A stretch of DNA of 64,000 bases from Medicago truncatula (GCF_003473485.1 NC_053046.1:9868001-9932000); one strand, 5' to 3'; counted from the stretch's first letter, positions 10,701 through 23,093 are shown. Program-made: numbers and translations. Notes: a model not told the origin generated them from the letters alone.

Positions 10701-13700
10701 TTAGGTGCTGTAAATGGAAACAAAACAGGACCCTTTGTGTATTCCTCCTAACAATTCAATCTGGTTCAATGTTTACCCTCCTTCGATCTTTTGCTATCGT
10801 ATCTCTTTTACCTCCATTATGTTGTCCATGTATCTTTCTCATCCTCGTGGATGCTCCAACTATAAGGTAATGCCTAAATTATTCTAGTCAGTTATCTCAT
10901 AATCTCTTCATTGAAACTGCTAACTTAGAAGTTAGATCTAGTATCCCTGTTTATCACCCATCCTTGTTATTCATAAAAATTGTCTCTCCGTAATTGCAGC
11001 AATGCTCCTACACATCAACCTTAACAGAGTACGGTGTACATTTCTTAAGCCATAACTGAATAATCATATAAAACCTTTGCTTTTATTTCTAATGTCAAAA
11101 TATTAAGGGTGTGTTGAACTGGTTAGTTGCTGCTAGTTACTACACCTTTCACTGATGGGACTATAACACTCATACATACATGATGTATCTCACTAGTCTG
11201 AAATATTCTAGTAGCTTTCACTCAACATTTCTTCTGTCTTGGCTGAGAGATATATTACAATATAAAATAAATAAAAAATCAAGTTGTTTTACTGACCTCA
11301 TCAACTTTAGTAAAAGTGGAGATGGATAACCATTTGATTTCCAAAGACACTGCATATCATCCCTCTGTGCTTCTATCTGGGCCTTCTTAAAAAAATCAAA
11401 AGCTTGATCCTCTCTTAACACTGAGTTTTCTGACAAATCTGAATAAAAAGTAATCAGATCATCCAAGTTGCATGCACAACGCTCCAGAGCAAGGTAAACA
11501 AAATCGTGATCATATTCCACACCATACCATCGAACAATATTTGGATGAAAGTCAGAAGCAATGAGGTTTTGGATTTCTTTATGAGCTACATCATGATGAG
11601 CCTGAACAAGACGTTTGACAGCAACTGTCCGACCTTCATATATCCCTTCAAGGACAATGGTGCCATTACTCCCCTTTGCGATTTCTTTATTTAATACACA
11701 CAGTTTACCGATCCTGCGTCCATTAACATTATTATAGTACAACCGTGCCTCATTTTCTGCTTCCTTATGAATTCGTATATTCTCCTCAACAATGATGTTG
11801 TTTTTTCCTGACTTACGTACTCTCTTTTTTTTAGAAGGTGAACTTTTCAAATCTGAGTCACTGATTTGGACCTTCGATGTAACATTATTTTTTAACCGAT
11901 TTTGGTACAACATCAAAAGAAAGACCACAGATAATACAACCAATAATGACATTGACAATTCAATCACCCTGCTCAGATCAACTTCCCTTGGTGCAGTGAT
12001 CTCCATAGGAGGCTGAGGGAGCATAACTGCATTACCATTACTATCATAGGTGATTTTCGGCTGCATATAATTTGGCACAGGCACAGGCAGCATCATATTA
12101 CCACCATGACCGGGGAGAAATCTATCACTCTTAGGTTGTGATGGAAGCATCAGCTTTAAATCGGGCATTGGGAGCATACCTTTCTCTTGATAAGCATCAA
12201 CATCAGATAATCTTTGAATTTTATCAGGTTCAAACAGAAAATTCTTTCGTTGGCGATAGACTTCTCTGAGTTTTCTGTCAGGACACGCATACGGCATAGC
12301 AAAATCCAAGCCACTGTCAACATCGTAAGCATACTCACCTTCTGCATCAAGCGAAGCTGTCAAGGTAGGATTTTCATTATGTTGGCAAAATAATACAGCC
12401 TCAAATTCAGCTACTGACATAGTCCATAACACTATTCCTGAACCAGGACCCACAGATTGTAAAAAATAATCAGTCCTAACTATCTGGAGCAAAAACTCTG
12501 GTAAATTAAGCTTTGCTGGATCAGCAAGCTCCTTATTATTTGCACGTAAGTCGTTAGTAACACCCTCACTGTCCTTGTCACCACTCCACATTGCAGTAGT
12601 AGAAACATTACGAAAATCAGCAGCACCATAGCTTCTAAGGAGCTTTCCTGTTTTAGCATCCACTTCAAATACAGTGCTCCTTTTGGATCCAAGAATAACA
12701 GCTCCATCTTTTGACACAATAGGCGTAACAGCAACATAATCAGCAACAGATTCCTTGAGTCTCTGCAGGTTTCAAGTTTAAACACAACTTATTGACCATA
12801 CATTGAAGAAAAACCAACATACCAGACATCAAAATTATCTTGGAGGACTCTTCACTCAACTCAGTTGTTGCAATTGGTGACTTACAAAGGATAGCGTACA
12901 TAACACCATGATTATGAATTTGATGTGTTCACTTAGTGTGTTTGGATTCAGAGTATCAAAATTGATTACACAACTTTAAAATGTAACTTAAGGTTAATAA
13001 GTTGGATTGGCTTATTTGAACTTATCTAATTATTATTTTTTTTAGATTAGTATTTACTCCTTTGTCTGAGTTTGAACTCAGGACCTCCAACTCCTTTAAC
13101 CCTTAGCTCAAACCAGTTGAGCTACTCAAGCCTCAACCTCCCCACCATTTGAACCGTCTACAGCTTATATGAAAACGGTTTGATTTTATTTTGTCATTTG
13201 TTCTAGAAATAGCTTATACATAATAACTTATATGACAACCATATATACTATAAGCACTTAATTAAACTAGTTATCCAAACAGATTTAGAAATGTTTGGGT
13301 GATGTTGACTAAAAATGATTCTAACTTGAAGCTAGAATTGGTAGCTATTCACACTCAAATTTATTGTTCAACTCTTTTGATGAGAATGTATACAACTTAT
13401 CATTCTAACTAACTTTGACCTAAATGTATCCAGACATAAACCACTTCACATCCAACTAAATTTTAACTAAAATCAATTTAGCTAAACAATTCAATAAAAA
13501 TCAATTTTTGTCATCGAAGAACCAAATTGGAAAACCCAAAGTAAAAGTAAAAAAAAAAAAAAAAACATACTGTTAAAATGATAGTACCGTTTTACCAAAG
13601 TGGGGATCATGAAAGATTAATTCCCAGTCATCACCACATTCAATAAGACCAGAAGACGGAGGAGTATTAGCAGAAGAATGATAGATCGGTGAACCAGATG

Positions 13701-13968
13701 AAAAAGACCAAATTACCCTCCCAGAAGCACTTTCAACCAGATAAATAGTTCCATCTAAACCAGCCACAAGTGCCGTAACAGGTTTTCTGTCCAATGAATT
13801 CGAAACCAACGGCGACGATGACGGTGGAAGAGATGGAGGAGAGGGAGAGAAACCGTTGTGGAGAAGAGAGAGTTGTTGGGATTGGGTGGTGGAGATGGAT
13901 ACATCTGCAACGATGCAGCTGAAGATGAAGATTGAGATGAAGAAGAAGATTGAAACTGAATGATTCAT
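7793..13968 (-). CDS. IRE1: IRE1, ER-stress sensor kinase/endoribonuclease (six exons)
   Basis: Exons on the minus strand: 13588-13968, 11297-12762, 10377-10549, 9603-9849, 8247-8550 and 7793-7936. All introns are GT-AG and the exons sum to 2715 bp, exactly 905 codons with the TAA stop. Residues 1-25 form a signal peptide (MNHSVSIFFFISIFIFSC). The luminal sensor follows, with repeats such as VTALVAGLDGTIYLV and GAVILGSKRSTVFEVD. A transmembrane helix lies near 395-415 (LLVVLSVVFLLMLYQ). The kinase starts near 480 (EIAKGSNGTIV, AVKRLV) with HRDLKPQN near 633 and SDMG in place of DFG, as usual for IRE1. The C-terminal KEN RNase domain contains RVMRNKLNHFRELP. Plant IRE1 resides in the ER membrane and splices bZIP60 mRNA during the unfolded protein response. 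All catalytic motifs look intact. The length slightly exceeds the 841-881 residues I recall for the Arabidopsis paralogues. Confidence 0.95.
8143..8262. repeat. Short direct repeat around the exon 5 donor of IRE1
   Basis: GTCCAAGAAGAAACCTG occurs at about 8147-8163 and again at 8234-8250. The second copy contains the real donor of the KEN exon. The first copy duplicates the donor context 87 bp inside the intron. Confidence 0.6.
9185..9392. repeat. Tourist-like (PIF/Harbinger) MITE in IRE1 intron
   Basis: Terminal inverted repeats start GGGTGTGTTTGGATTGAGGG and end CCCTCTATCCAAACACACCC, with one mismatch in about 23 bases. The element is flanked by TAA on both sides (9182-9184, 9393-9395), the 3-bp target duplication typical of PIF/Harbinger. 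Its length is 208 bp. It sits in the intron between the exons at 8247-8550 and 9603-9849. Confidence 0.85.
10069..10213. repeat. MITE in IRE1 intron
   Basis: GGGAAATGCTAACAAGTGCC at the left end is matched inversely by GGCACTTGTTAGCATAACCC at the right. The 145-bp element is AT-rich inside. The target duplication is not clear. Confidence 0.75.
13036..13140 (-). mobile_element. tRNA-derived SINE in IRE1 intron 1
   Basis: On the minus strand there is an A-box-like GAGTAGCTCAACTGG, then a B-box-like CCTGAGTTCAAACTC, and finally an A-rich end (plus-strand T run at 13036-13043). It lies inside a larger region (about 12935-13440) whose ends, GTGTTTGGATTCAG and TATCCAGACATAAACC, suggest a host MITE. 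Confidence 0.6.
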
Positions 13969-15388
13969 TTTATGTTTTGTTTGGTTTGGTGGAAAATGGA
14001 ATCAAGACATAATTCATGGGTTTTGGTTTTTCAGTTTTTAAGATTTTGGTGTTTCATGTGATCTTGCAACGTTGATTATGCGATGTTATGTTTTTGTTTA
14101 ATCCTTAAGGAAAATCACCAATTCCTGTTTCCGTCAAACGCATCTTCGTTGACTCGTAACAAAATCATAAAATTATTTTGTAATAACATAGTGTTTGCCC
14201 TGAATAAATTATCCTAGCATATTTTCTTAAAAAATAAAAATATCCTAATTCAGACAATTAAATGTAGAGAAATAGGGTGTTCGACCCCTACATAAATTAT
14301 ATAATATCCCTACAAACGCACACCTCACAATATAAATTAAATGGTAAAAATCATGAACCAAAATTTCTAATATGGAGACCAAATTTGCCCAACTGAAAAT
14401 TGACGGGAACATAATTGCATTTATGTCAAGACAGAGGGATTAAAATTACATCTATGACAAAAAAAAGTCACAATATAACCCTCTCTAAAAGAAATGATAA
14501 ACTCAAATATTTTTTTGCCACATATCTTGCATCCAAACCCTAAATGGAGTAAACGAAACTTACCCTAAATGGAGCATACCCAAACTCAAATATTTAACCC
14601 CAAATAATTGAATTGAAAATTTTACATCACTCTTCAGAATATCTCTACAAATATTAATAAGTAAACAAAACCTAGACACATGAACACAACATTGGGATCT
14701 CTCACAAATAAAATTTACATAGAACAAAATCGTTTAATGTCTTTAACAAAATACATAGAGTAAATTATATTCTTCTTCAATGAAAAATGCTTGAATTACA
14801 TTCTCCTATCATCTTATGTTAAAATTACATTTCTCTCATCCCTTATTCAAGACATATTAAAAAATGTTTGGCATAGTAATGATAAGTTAATAGACAAAAT
14901 ATACGACACGTAAACTATTTTTAACAAACTAAAAAAATACTATCAAGTAAATAGTATTGTTAAGAGTACTCCCAAAACACTTTTTAAACATTTTAATATA
15001 AGTAATTATTTTTAAAAAATCAAACATTTTAATTTCTAATTCATTGAATACATATATTTTCATAAAAAAACTTATCATTTAATATATTTAAAAATGTCTC
15101 GGAGACGGTTGTTGGTTAGGATTTTCCTTGAATTAAATAGTACTAGCTTTTACGTGACTTTGGGTTTATTTTTAAAATGATAAATCAATTATCAATATAA
15201 AATATTCACTTGTATACTTTTTTTGGAGAGGATCATACACATGTGTTACGATGTCACATTGCTACCAAATTTAAGGAAACGTGTATGGGGATAATCTTGG
15301 TTGCTAATGATTCATCTCTCTCATATTGCAGAAATAAATTGAATTTTTAGAGTTCATTTGAAGCATAAGAAGAAAATCAAAATCAAAG
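13969..15388. other. Divergent intergenic region between IRE1 and PILS copy A
   Basis: Both genes start outward from this 1.4-kb stretch. No ORF is supported. The last 270 bp (15120-15388) match, in inverse orientation, the region upstream of PILS copy D (61560-61830), with shared landmarks ACACATGTG, GGAGAGGATCATACACATG and GATTCATCTCTCTC. The duplication therefore included the promoter. Confidence 0.6.
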
Positions 15389-18027
15389 ATGGGTTTTATA
15401 CAACTTTTGGAAGTGGCTTCCATGCCAGTTATTCAAGTCCTACTTATTAGTGCATTGGGAGCTTTCATGGCTACTCAGTATTTCAACAATCTTCTTTCAC
15501 CAGATTTTAGGAAATCCTTGAACAAGGTAAGGGATTCAAGTTAGATTAAATATATTAATCAATTTAAATATAAGGTAACACTTATATATGTAGATAACAC
15601 ATGTTCAATGTGAAGAATAAATATTTATCAGGACTAATTCTGTAGCATGATGCTGATGGTCGGCCATTGATTTGAGATTTAACGGCCAATATCAATAATA
15701 AATGTGTCACACGTTTACTGTGTGGAATTTAAATTCGATTTGAATTGAAAAGTATTGACTTTTTGTTTTGGTTTTTAATTTTCTTGTTTTGTAGGTTGTG
15801 TTCATTGTATTCACTCCTTCACTTGTGTTTGCAAGTTTAGCAAAGAGTGTTTCACTTCAAGATATGATATCATGGTACATGTCACTTTTCATTTTCCACT
15901 ATTCTCAGAAAATAACTCTGATTTTGCTGTCTTTGTCAATAATAATAATCTAATAGATCATAATTTAATGTTGGACTCACCTTCTTAATTGGAGGGATTT
16001 TAGGATGGATATTAGTTAAATTACTAAGGCCTAATTTGAAAGTAGAAGGTCTTATTATTGCTTCATGCTCATCAGGTATATATCATACCATCAATTCAAA
16101 GTTTGATGCTATATTATGAAAAACTTTATCTGAAATTATCTGATTTCATGAATTATTCTTTGATTAATCAGGAAACATGGGTAACCTACCTATTGTAATC
16201 ATCCCTGCAATATGTAATGAGAAAGGAGGTCCGTTTGGGGCACGCGATGTTTGCCACAGTAATGCACTCTCGTATGCATCTTTCTCCATGGCAGTAAGGC
16301 ATCATCATCCTATTCATATTTAGAGTTTAAATTTGGTACATCATCGGTGTAAAACTAGTTTTACAATGTTAACAAATCAATGTCAATCATATATGTTACT
16401 TTAAAGTTGGTTATGCTTAAAGTCAAACGTTTTTAATGGTATTACAGTCATAATTGATTGACAAAGTAAAAATTCTTTACACTGACGGTCTATATGAATT
16501 AAATCCTCACTTTTAAACATTTTGCTTCAATCCTAGCTTGGTGGTATCTTCATATGGACCTATACTTTTCAAACTATAAGAAGCAGATCATTGAAATTTA
16601 AGGCACTTGAGGCTGCTGAGATCCTAAAGGCACCAAACAAAGATCGTGTAGAATATGCAGATACTCCCCTTCTAAAGGGAAAAGACGATGAAAACACAGC
16701 GATTGAAGTGTCACCATCGAGTTATATTGAAGACTCTGAAAGTCAAATTGTAAGACCTCTTGATCTAGATTGTGTCTATACTTTTTTTTCGATAAAAAAA
16801 TGTTTGTATATTAGTTGTTATCTTAGTATTTTCTCATTTATATGAATTTGAATTTATGTCCTTCAACTCCTTTAACTCTTATTTCCGATGGTGAAATTTT
16901 TGAAATGGCTTCAACTAACATTAGATTATTATGAAATGAATATTGATCTGAATTTTCAGATTGATGAACAAGATCAGTCAATTGTATTGAAGAAGGAAAA
17001 ATAATTGTTTTTCAAAAGAATGATAGAAGTTTTAAGTCATCTTCTAGCAGAACTAATGTCACCACCAGCAATTGCAACAGTTAGTTTCATTTTTCTTACT
17101 ACTTTTCTTATACTCTGTTACATATTACATTTGTTTCAACACATCTTCGTCCATCTTCCTTGAGCAGTTTTTCGGTTTCCTCTTCGGCGCGGTTGCATGG
17201 TTAAGGAACCTAATAATTGGTGACAATGCTCCATTCAGTGTTATCCAAGACACTCTTGAATTACTAGGGTATGTGCCTTCAATCATAAAAACCAAATAGT
17301 CCTTAAAGTGTCTACTTTTTTTCTAACCAAAACAATTATTTGTTTAAACTTAACTCTTTTCAGGAATGGAACAATTCCCTGCATCACCCTTTTGCTTGGT
17401 GGTAAACTCACTGCAGGCTTGAAATCATCAAGTGTAAAACCATTGACACTGATCAGCATCATTATAACTCGGCTTTTTGTACTACCTGTTATTGGATTGT
17501 TTATTGTGAAAGCCGCAGCGAACTTCGGCATTCTCCCAGTGGATCCTTTGTTTCAGTACACTCTGGTGATGCAGTATGCAATGCCACCAGCAATGAATAT
17601 TAGTAAGTGATTAGATTCCATGCATGTATGTAGTTTTAACTGAAGTACATTACTTTTTATTTCATTAGTCATGGATATATTATATCATAGGATTTAATTC
17701 ATACTCCACCTTCACTATAAAGATTGTTATTACACCGTTAATCAATCATAACAGTCAGATCTTTAAAAACGGCTGACTTTGATCATAACTACTTTTATAC
17801 ACGCTCATTTAACTTTTCATGATTTACTGACAGTGTAAGAATTTTTATACTGATATTATTGTTTATCGTAACTAAAATTTAATGATATATATTATGCAGG
17901 TACTATCGCTCAGCTGTTTGATGTAGGAAATGAAGAGTGTTCAGTAATTCTCTTACGGACATATAGTGCTGCAGCCATAGCTCTCACTGCTTGGTCGACA
18001 TTTCTCTCGTGGCTATTATCTTATTAA
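15389..18027 (+). pseudogene. PILS copy A, auxin carrier-like pseudogene
   Basis: Exons matching the intact copies lie at 15389-15526, 15795-15874, about 15966-16075 (damaged), 16172-16293, 16537-16749, 16960-17079, 17168-17268, 17364-17602 and 17900-18027. All except exon 3 have the same lengths as in copies B and C. Exon 3 has lost its acceptor and first coding bases through a deletion between two TTAATGTTGG repeats, both of which survive in copy D. A TAA at 17002-17004 ends the frame in exon 6, where sister copy D has a glutamine codon. The last exon ends FLSWLLSY then TAA. PILS proteins are ER-membrane carriers that limit nuclear auxin; this copy should not make a full one. The closest relative in the window is copy D. 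Confidence 0.88.
16345..16488. repeat. MITE in intron 4 of PILS copy A
   Basis: GTGTAAAACTAGTTTTACA at the left and AAAAATTCTTTACACTGACG at the right form imperfect inverted ends. The same insertion is present in copy D at 60411-60556 and absent from copies B and C, so it marks A and D as sisters. Similar MITE sequence lies in intron 8 (about 17700-17870) and its counterpart in D (about 59040-59210). Confidence 0.65.
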
Positions 18028-18579
18028 ACTGCATTCAACTAACAATGCCAGAAAACAAAATTAAGAGTCTGACAGATTGGTTTTCATGTCCCTCCAAATT
18101 TCCTTCATCTTATTTATACCAATGTTAAATTTTGCCCCCTTCTATAGGAAAAAGTGTATTATTTATTGAAAAATGTAAAGTGTGTTTTTCATGTAGTAGT
18201 CTATTAGTCATGCACCGGAAACAAATAATTTGTATATTATGAATGTTTATTAATTGATATAAATACCCCTCTTGGATAAAATAAATCCTTTCCCGTCTGT
18301 TTGTATATATGTAGAATCTAGGATAAAATTTTTGAAATTTATTGTAGTTTTTTATAGTTGTCTTAGAATATAAGTGTTCTTTATAAAATTTCCAAATGGT
18401 TGGATGTGTTCATATAGAACTCCTCACTTAGAATTTTACAAGTGAGACTCTGAATTTGAATCTTCATGAGCCAAAGAAAAGTTAAACAAACAAAGCTCCA
18501 TAAAAGAGCAAGGAAGAAAAGGATTCAAATCCTTTTAGTTGTTGCAGTGCATGGAGTTACATGGCCGTTAATAAGGAAA

Positions 18580-18665
18580 ACTACAAGAAAATCAGTGATT
18601 TGCTACGAAAATAACAGTAGCGAATTCGTAGCTAACCCCTAGTAAAAGCCATTTAGCTACCACCT
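18580..18665 (+). mobile_element. CACTA transposon terminal fragment
   Basis: ACTACAAGAAAATCAGTGAT followed by TTTGCTACGAAA and repeated TAGCTA motifs resembles the CACTACAAGAAAA end of En/Spm elements and its subterminal repeats. The first base is changed and no partner end is seen. A related terminus lies at 42645. Confidence 0.5.
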
Positions 18666-18921
18666 AGTTGGGTATTAGCATGAAATTCATGATCCAAAGG
18701 ATCCACATAAGAGTTATGTTCAGTAAGAGTATGGAGCAACCAAACACTCTAATCTAAAAGTAGGAAATTCATGAAGTAGCAAAGTTACTAAATCTATGAA
18801 GGAATCATTCAAATGTTCCTAGCTCATTCAAAGGTTCCTTGTTCATTCATAAATAATCCAACTCAACACTCTAAAAAGTTAACCATTTAAATAGAATAGA
18901 AAACACATCTGAATCAGAAAT

Positions 18922-19328
<407 letters not shown>

Positions 19329-19410
19329 GCCACGGTGATTGGATTGAAATGAGAGAGAGGGATTATGGTTTTGTTGATTTTGATTTGTGAGAGAATTGGG
19401 ATTTTGTGTG

Positions 19411-19845
19411 ATATAATATAGCAAAATCAGAGTTAAACTCTGAGAGTCAAAAACATAAAAGCCATATGTACCATGTTATCATAGCTTGAAGTGAAACACT
19501 TTTGGCAAAACTTGAAAATATAAGTGAAGGAGTGAATATAAAGAATACAACCTGCAAAACAGGTAAACCATAAAACAAAACAGTATTTTAACAATCCTGT
19601 TAAATATTTGCTCTTGACATTGAAATTGTGTTATGTACATATATAATACTATAAGTGTTATTATATTTAAATTGATTAATATATTTAATTTATCTTGAAT
19701 CACATACCTTGTTCAAGGATTTCCTAAAATCTGGTGAAAGAAGATTGTTGAAATACTGAGTAGCCATAAAAGCTCCCAATGCACTAACAAGCAAGACTTG
19801 AATAACTGGCATAGTAGCCACTTCCAAAAGTTGTACAAAACCCAT
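19411..19845 (-). pseudogene. PILS fragment E (exons 1 and 2 only)
   Basis: Exon 1 at 19708-19845 and exon 2 at 19472-19551 have the standard PILS lengths (138 and 80 bp) with intact GT-AG signals. Exon 1 encodes [20 protein letters not shown] sequence. Homology to copies B and C stops at about 19411, where it joins the 5' side of an H3 pseudogene. Exons 3-9 are missing. Upstream homology ends at about 19990, where a PICKLE-like fragment begins. Both ends are therefore rearrangement joins. Confidence 0.85.
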
Positions 19846-19990
19846 CTTTGCTTTTAATTTACTTGTGCTGCAACTGAACTATACTATACACACTTCATAT
19901 GTTTGCTGCTTAATCTGAACACTTTACTTTGAATTTATTTGTATAGGTGAGAAAGATGAATGATTAACAACCAATGCTTACTTACTGAGA

Positions 19991-20440
19991 TGACATAATA
20001 TCTGAAGGAAAGAAGCTGTCTGACTTTGAGTATAACCAAGCACTTTTAGTGATCTTCCATCACATTCTATTAAAGGCGGTGGATCTGTGTTATGAGCTTT
20101 CTTTTTGGAAGGTCTTCTACCAGTAATATTCCTATTGAATTTGAATCATCATCAATAAGATCCACTTCATAGTCATCATCCTCGCTGTCGGAGCCTACAC
20201 CTTCTAGATGAGCAAAATTTCCCCTAGTAATGTTGTGCAGTTTCGCTTCCCTTTGCCCAAGGCATTTTTCTCTTCAACTTTTTGCTCTTCATATCTGTGT
20301 TTTAGCAATTCCTCCAAGTAGTTTTAACCTTCTGAACTGCTCACAGAAAATATATTCTCTATTTCTGATTTTTCACTGCAGCCTCAATTTTATCAATGTA
20401 TTCAAAATTTTCCACATTAGTCTTCTCCACTTCGAAAAAC
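19991..20440 (-). pseudogene. PICKLE (CHD3 chromatin remodeler) C-terminal fragment
   Basis: Reading the minus strand in shifting frames gives VENFEYIDKIEAA, EELLKHRYEEQKVEEKNALG, KGKR, SEDDDYEVDLIDDDSNS, TGRRPSKKKAHNTD, then PLIECDGRSLKVLGYTQSQ and SFLQIL. This order is that of the region after the helicase in plant PICKLE. Frameshifts and stops (for example near 20375 and 20170) break it. The family encodes nuclear chromatin remodelers. The fragment is fused on one side to an LTR-retrotransposon gag start and on the other to the upstream region of PILS fragment E. A second, shorter PICKLE fragment is at 36181-36345. Confidence 0.75.
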
Positions 20441-20960
20441 TCGAATAGTCAATAATTCGATTGTTTCTACCACGTGGAACCCTAATTGGTCCACCTCCCT
20501 TGTTCTGATTGCTTCTGTTGTTGTTGTTGGCGTGGTTACTCAAATGAGTTGTTAAATTGCCACCAGTGCAGTCAAAGCATTGATAGTTGTGGTAAAAGCC
20601 ATGAATGTACCATCAAGCTATCCTTTTGTCACCGGTTGATCTCCCATGGCTGATCACGTTAGAAAAAGAACAGGAAAACCTGCTCTGATACCAATTAATT
20701 GACGCAAATGAAAGCAAAGTTTAGCAAATGTTAAATCTATATTGAAAAGAAACAAGTTTACAAGCAACAAACTTGTGAAAATAGGGTTCCGGAATGATTG
20801 AATGAGAATAAAAGTTAAGAGGCTACAACAGTTAAGTTTAATAAATACTAGGGAAATAACAAAACCCTGATGGGCCGAAAATCCAAAATAAAAAATAAAA
20901 CAAAAGTTATTAAAATTGGGTTAAAATAAAAATACTATAGAAACCCTCCTAGATCAATTT
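20441..20960 (-). mobile_element. LTR-retrotransposon 5' fragment (LTR part, primer site, gag start)
   Basis: The primer site TGGTATCAGAGCAGG reads on the minus strand from 20693 to 20679. A gag-like ATG follows at 20645-20647 (MGDQPVTK, then a stop) and further on an asparagine/arginine-rich stretch with RNQGGG-like and RVPRGRNNR motifs (20440-20530). The LTR would begin at about 20700 and extend right; its far end is not defined. No second LTR is seen. Confidence 0.55.
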
Positions 20961-21854
20961 TGTTATCTATTTGTATTCTAATTAAGGTTGTTTAAGGGTT
21001 CATTTCAAGTTGTTTTTATAGTGGTAGGTGATGCTTAGATAATCTCATGTTTCAATGATCTATGTGACTCAATTATTAAGAAATTTGTCTACAAATGAGA
21101 ACTATTGGGTTTGTAATGTAATTGTTTGGTGACTCCCATGATCTTACAAAAAAGAATATCTTCTATATCTTTTTCAGCTCACTAAATCTATATTAGAAAT
21201 AACTATCACCTAAACTAATATGTCATTAGAAACTACATTCCAGTCTAGGGATAGGAAATGAAACTGTTTAACAAGAAGCAGTGTTTGATTTACAAGAAAT
21301 GAACTGTTTAACAAGAAATGAACTTACAATAATTGTTTGATTTACCTTCTATTATGGTTTTACTTTTTTTTTTTCTTACTCAACTTTATAGTGTTACTAA
21401 GATTCATGTTTTACAAATATAATTGTCTTGTCCCATGTTATATATACATGTTTGTCTTCCATTATCTCCATGACTTCTACTTTTCTCCTTTCACCTTTTT
21501 TTTCTTTCATTCTTTCTTTCCTTTTATTTTGGGTTTATATTTTCAAAAGATAAATTGGTTGATATATTCTCTAAAAAAGGTTGACACATGAACATGTATA
21601 ATGTGGAAGATCATAATAATCGTATGCATCTTTTTTAGGTCATTGGAGTTTGTAATTGTTGGATTACTCTCATGATCTTACAAGCCTTTAATTTTTTTTT
21701 CTATTTCCAAGTTGTTCGGTGGTTGCCATATCGTACTTTATAATTTTATTATGAATAAATCAAACCCAAAAATAAAACCAACTAAGTATGCTGATCTATT
21801 TCAAAAATAATTTTAAAATACTAGGAACCGGACTAAATGTTCATTTTTTTAAAG
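20961..21854. other. Intergenic, no gene seen
   Basis: AT-rich with long T tracts near 21360 and 21490. The short ORFs here are low-complexity and have no recognisable motif. Confidence 0.5.
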
Positions 21855-22086
21855 GTTTAATTGCACTTTTCCTCCCTATTTTGCTAATTGTGCGATTTTG
21901 CACCCACTTTTTTTTTGAGCGATTTTGCACCCCTTTTTTTTGGCCAATTGTGTTTTGTTCAAAATCATCGTTAAAAGAGGGGAAAGGGGGCAAATGATGG
22001 GGTGCAAAATCGCTAAAAAAAAAAAGAAGAGGGGGTGCAAAATCGCACAATTGGTAAAAAGACAGGGGGCAAAAGTGCAATTAAAC
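21855..22086. repeat. Foldback MITE between the inverted PILS units
   Basis: The left arm GTTTAATTGCACTTTT, then GTGCGATTTTGCACC, is the inverse of the right arm GGTGCAAAATCGCAC, then AAAAGTGCAATTAAAC. Inner copies of GCGATTTTGCACCCC are repeated on both sides. Target duplication was not identified. Confidence 0.8.
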
Positions 22087-22127
22087 ACATGAAGGTCCAT
22101 CTAACCAAAAAGGGGGCAAAAGAGAGT

Positions 22128-22417
22128 GTTGCTTGAAAATCAGCTCTGGCAACCGGGGCAGTGAAGAAACCACACTGTTTCTGTCATGGAACCGTTGCTC
22201 TTCGTGAGATCCGTAAGTACCAGAAGAGCACTGAGCTTCTAATAAGGAAGCTTCCGTTTTAGAGACTTGTGAGGGAAATTGCACTGTTGTTTATGGTCTT
22301 CAAGAAGCTGTTGAAGCTTATTTTGTTGGTTTGTTTTAAGATATTAATCTTTGCGCTATTCATGCTAAGAGAGTTACTATTATGCCTAAGGATATTAATC
22401 CAGTGGCTTATATTTGA
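22128..22417 (+). pseudogene. Histone H3 fragment downstream of PILS copy B
   Basis: The fragment starts at the RKSALAT region and runs through CATGGAACCGTTGCTCTTCG, GAGATCCGTAAGTACCAG and on to TTCATGCTAAGAGAGTTACT. The N-terminal tail is missing, and internal stops and deletions are present (for example TTTTAG near 22260). It converges on PILS copy B and mirrors the H3 next to copy A in inverse orientation. Confidence 0.8.
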
Positions 22418-23093
22418 TTAAGATGTTCCAAGTTAGGGTTGGGTTTCTGATTTATATGTGTTTTTTATTCTGTTTAGATGGTTAACTTGTAACAGTGCTA
22501 TGATCCACAATTTCGTAGTGAGGAGGAGTTCTATAGGAACACATCCAACCATTTGGAAATTTTATAAAGAAATATTTCTATTCTAAGACAAATATAAAAA
22601 ACACAGAGGGGAAGGGATTTATTTCATCCAAGAGCAGTATCTATATCAATTAATAAACATTCATAATATACAAATTATTTGTAAAATGGATAGAAATAAA
22701 GACAAAATTACAAGAAATCAAAATGAAAATAATAGGAGTAAAATTTTGTTTCCAGTGCAAGACTAATGGACTACTACATGAAAAACACACTTTACATTTT
22801 TCAATAGATAATGCACTTTTTTCCTATAGAAGGAAATAGGATATGTCTAGCTAGATACATGTTCTGAATGTCATCATTTTTGGAGGGACATGAAAACCAA
22901 TTATGCCTGACTCTTAACATTGTTTTCTGGCATTAGTTGATTTATATGAGATCCAACAATGCCAAGAGGAATGTTTTTCATTAGATATTGTTTTCAGTAG
23001 ACAGTAGTCACACAACCATTATCCACAGCACCTTAAAAGACGTACACTCTTGTAGCAAATATTTTCTGTTTTCATTAAAAAGTATAATGTAAC

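Noticed and set aside
15389-18027. PILS copy A as a working gene
   Set aside because: The lost exon 3 acceptor and the in-frame TAA at 17002 exclude a full-length product.
21841-22100. Two overlapping minus-strand ORFs of 74-79 codons
   Set aside because: They read through the arms of a foldback MITE; the composition follows the repeats.
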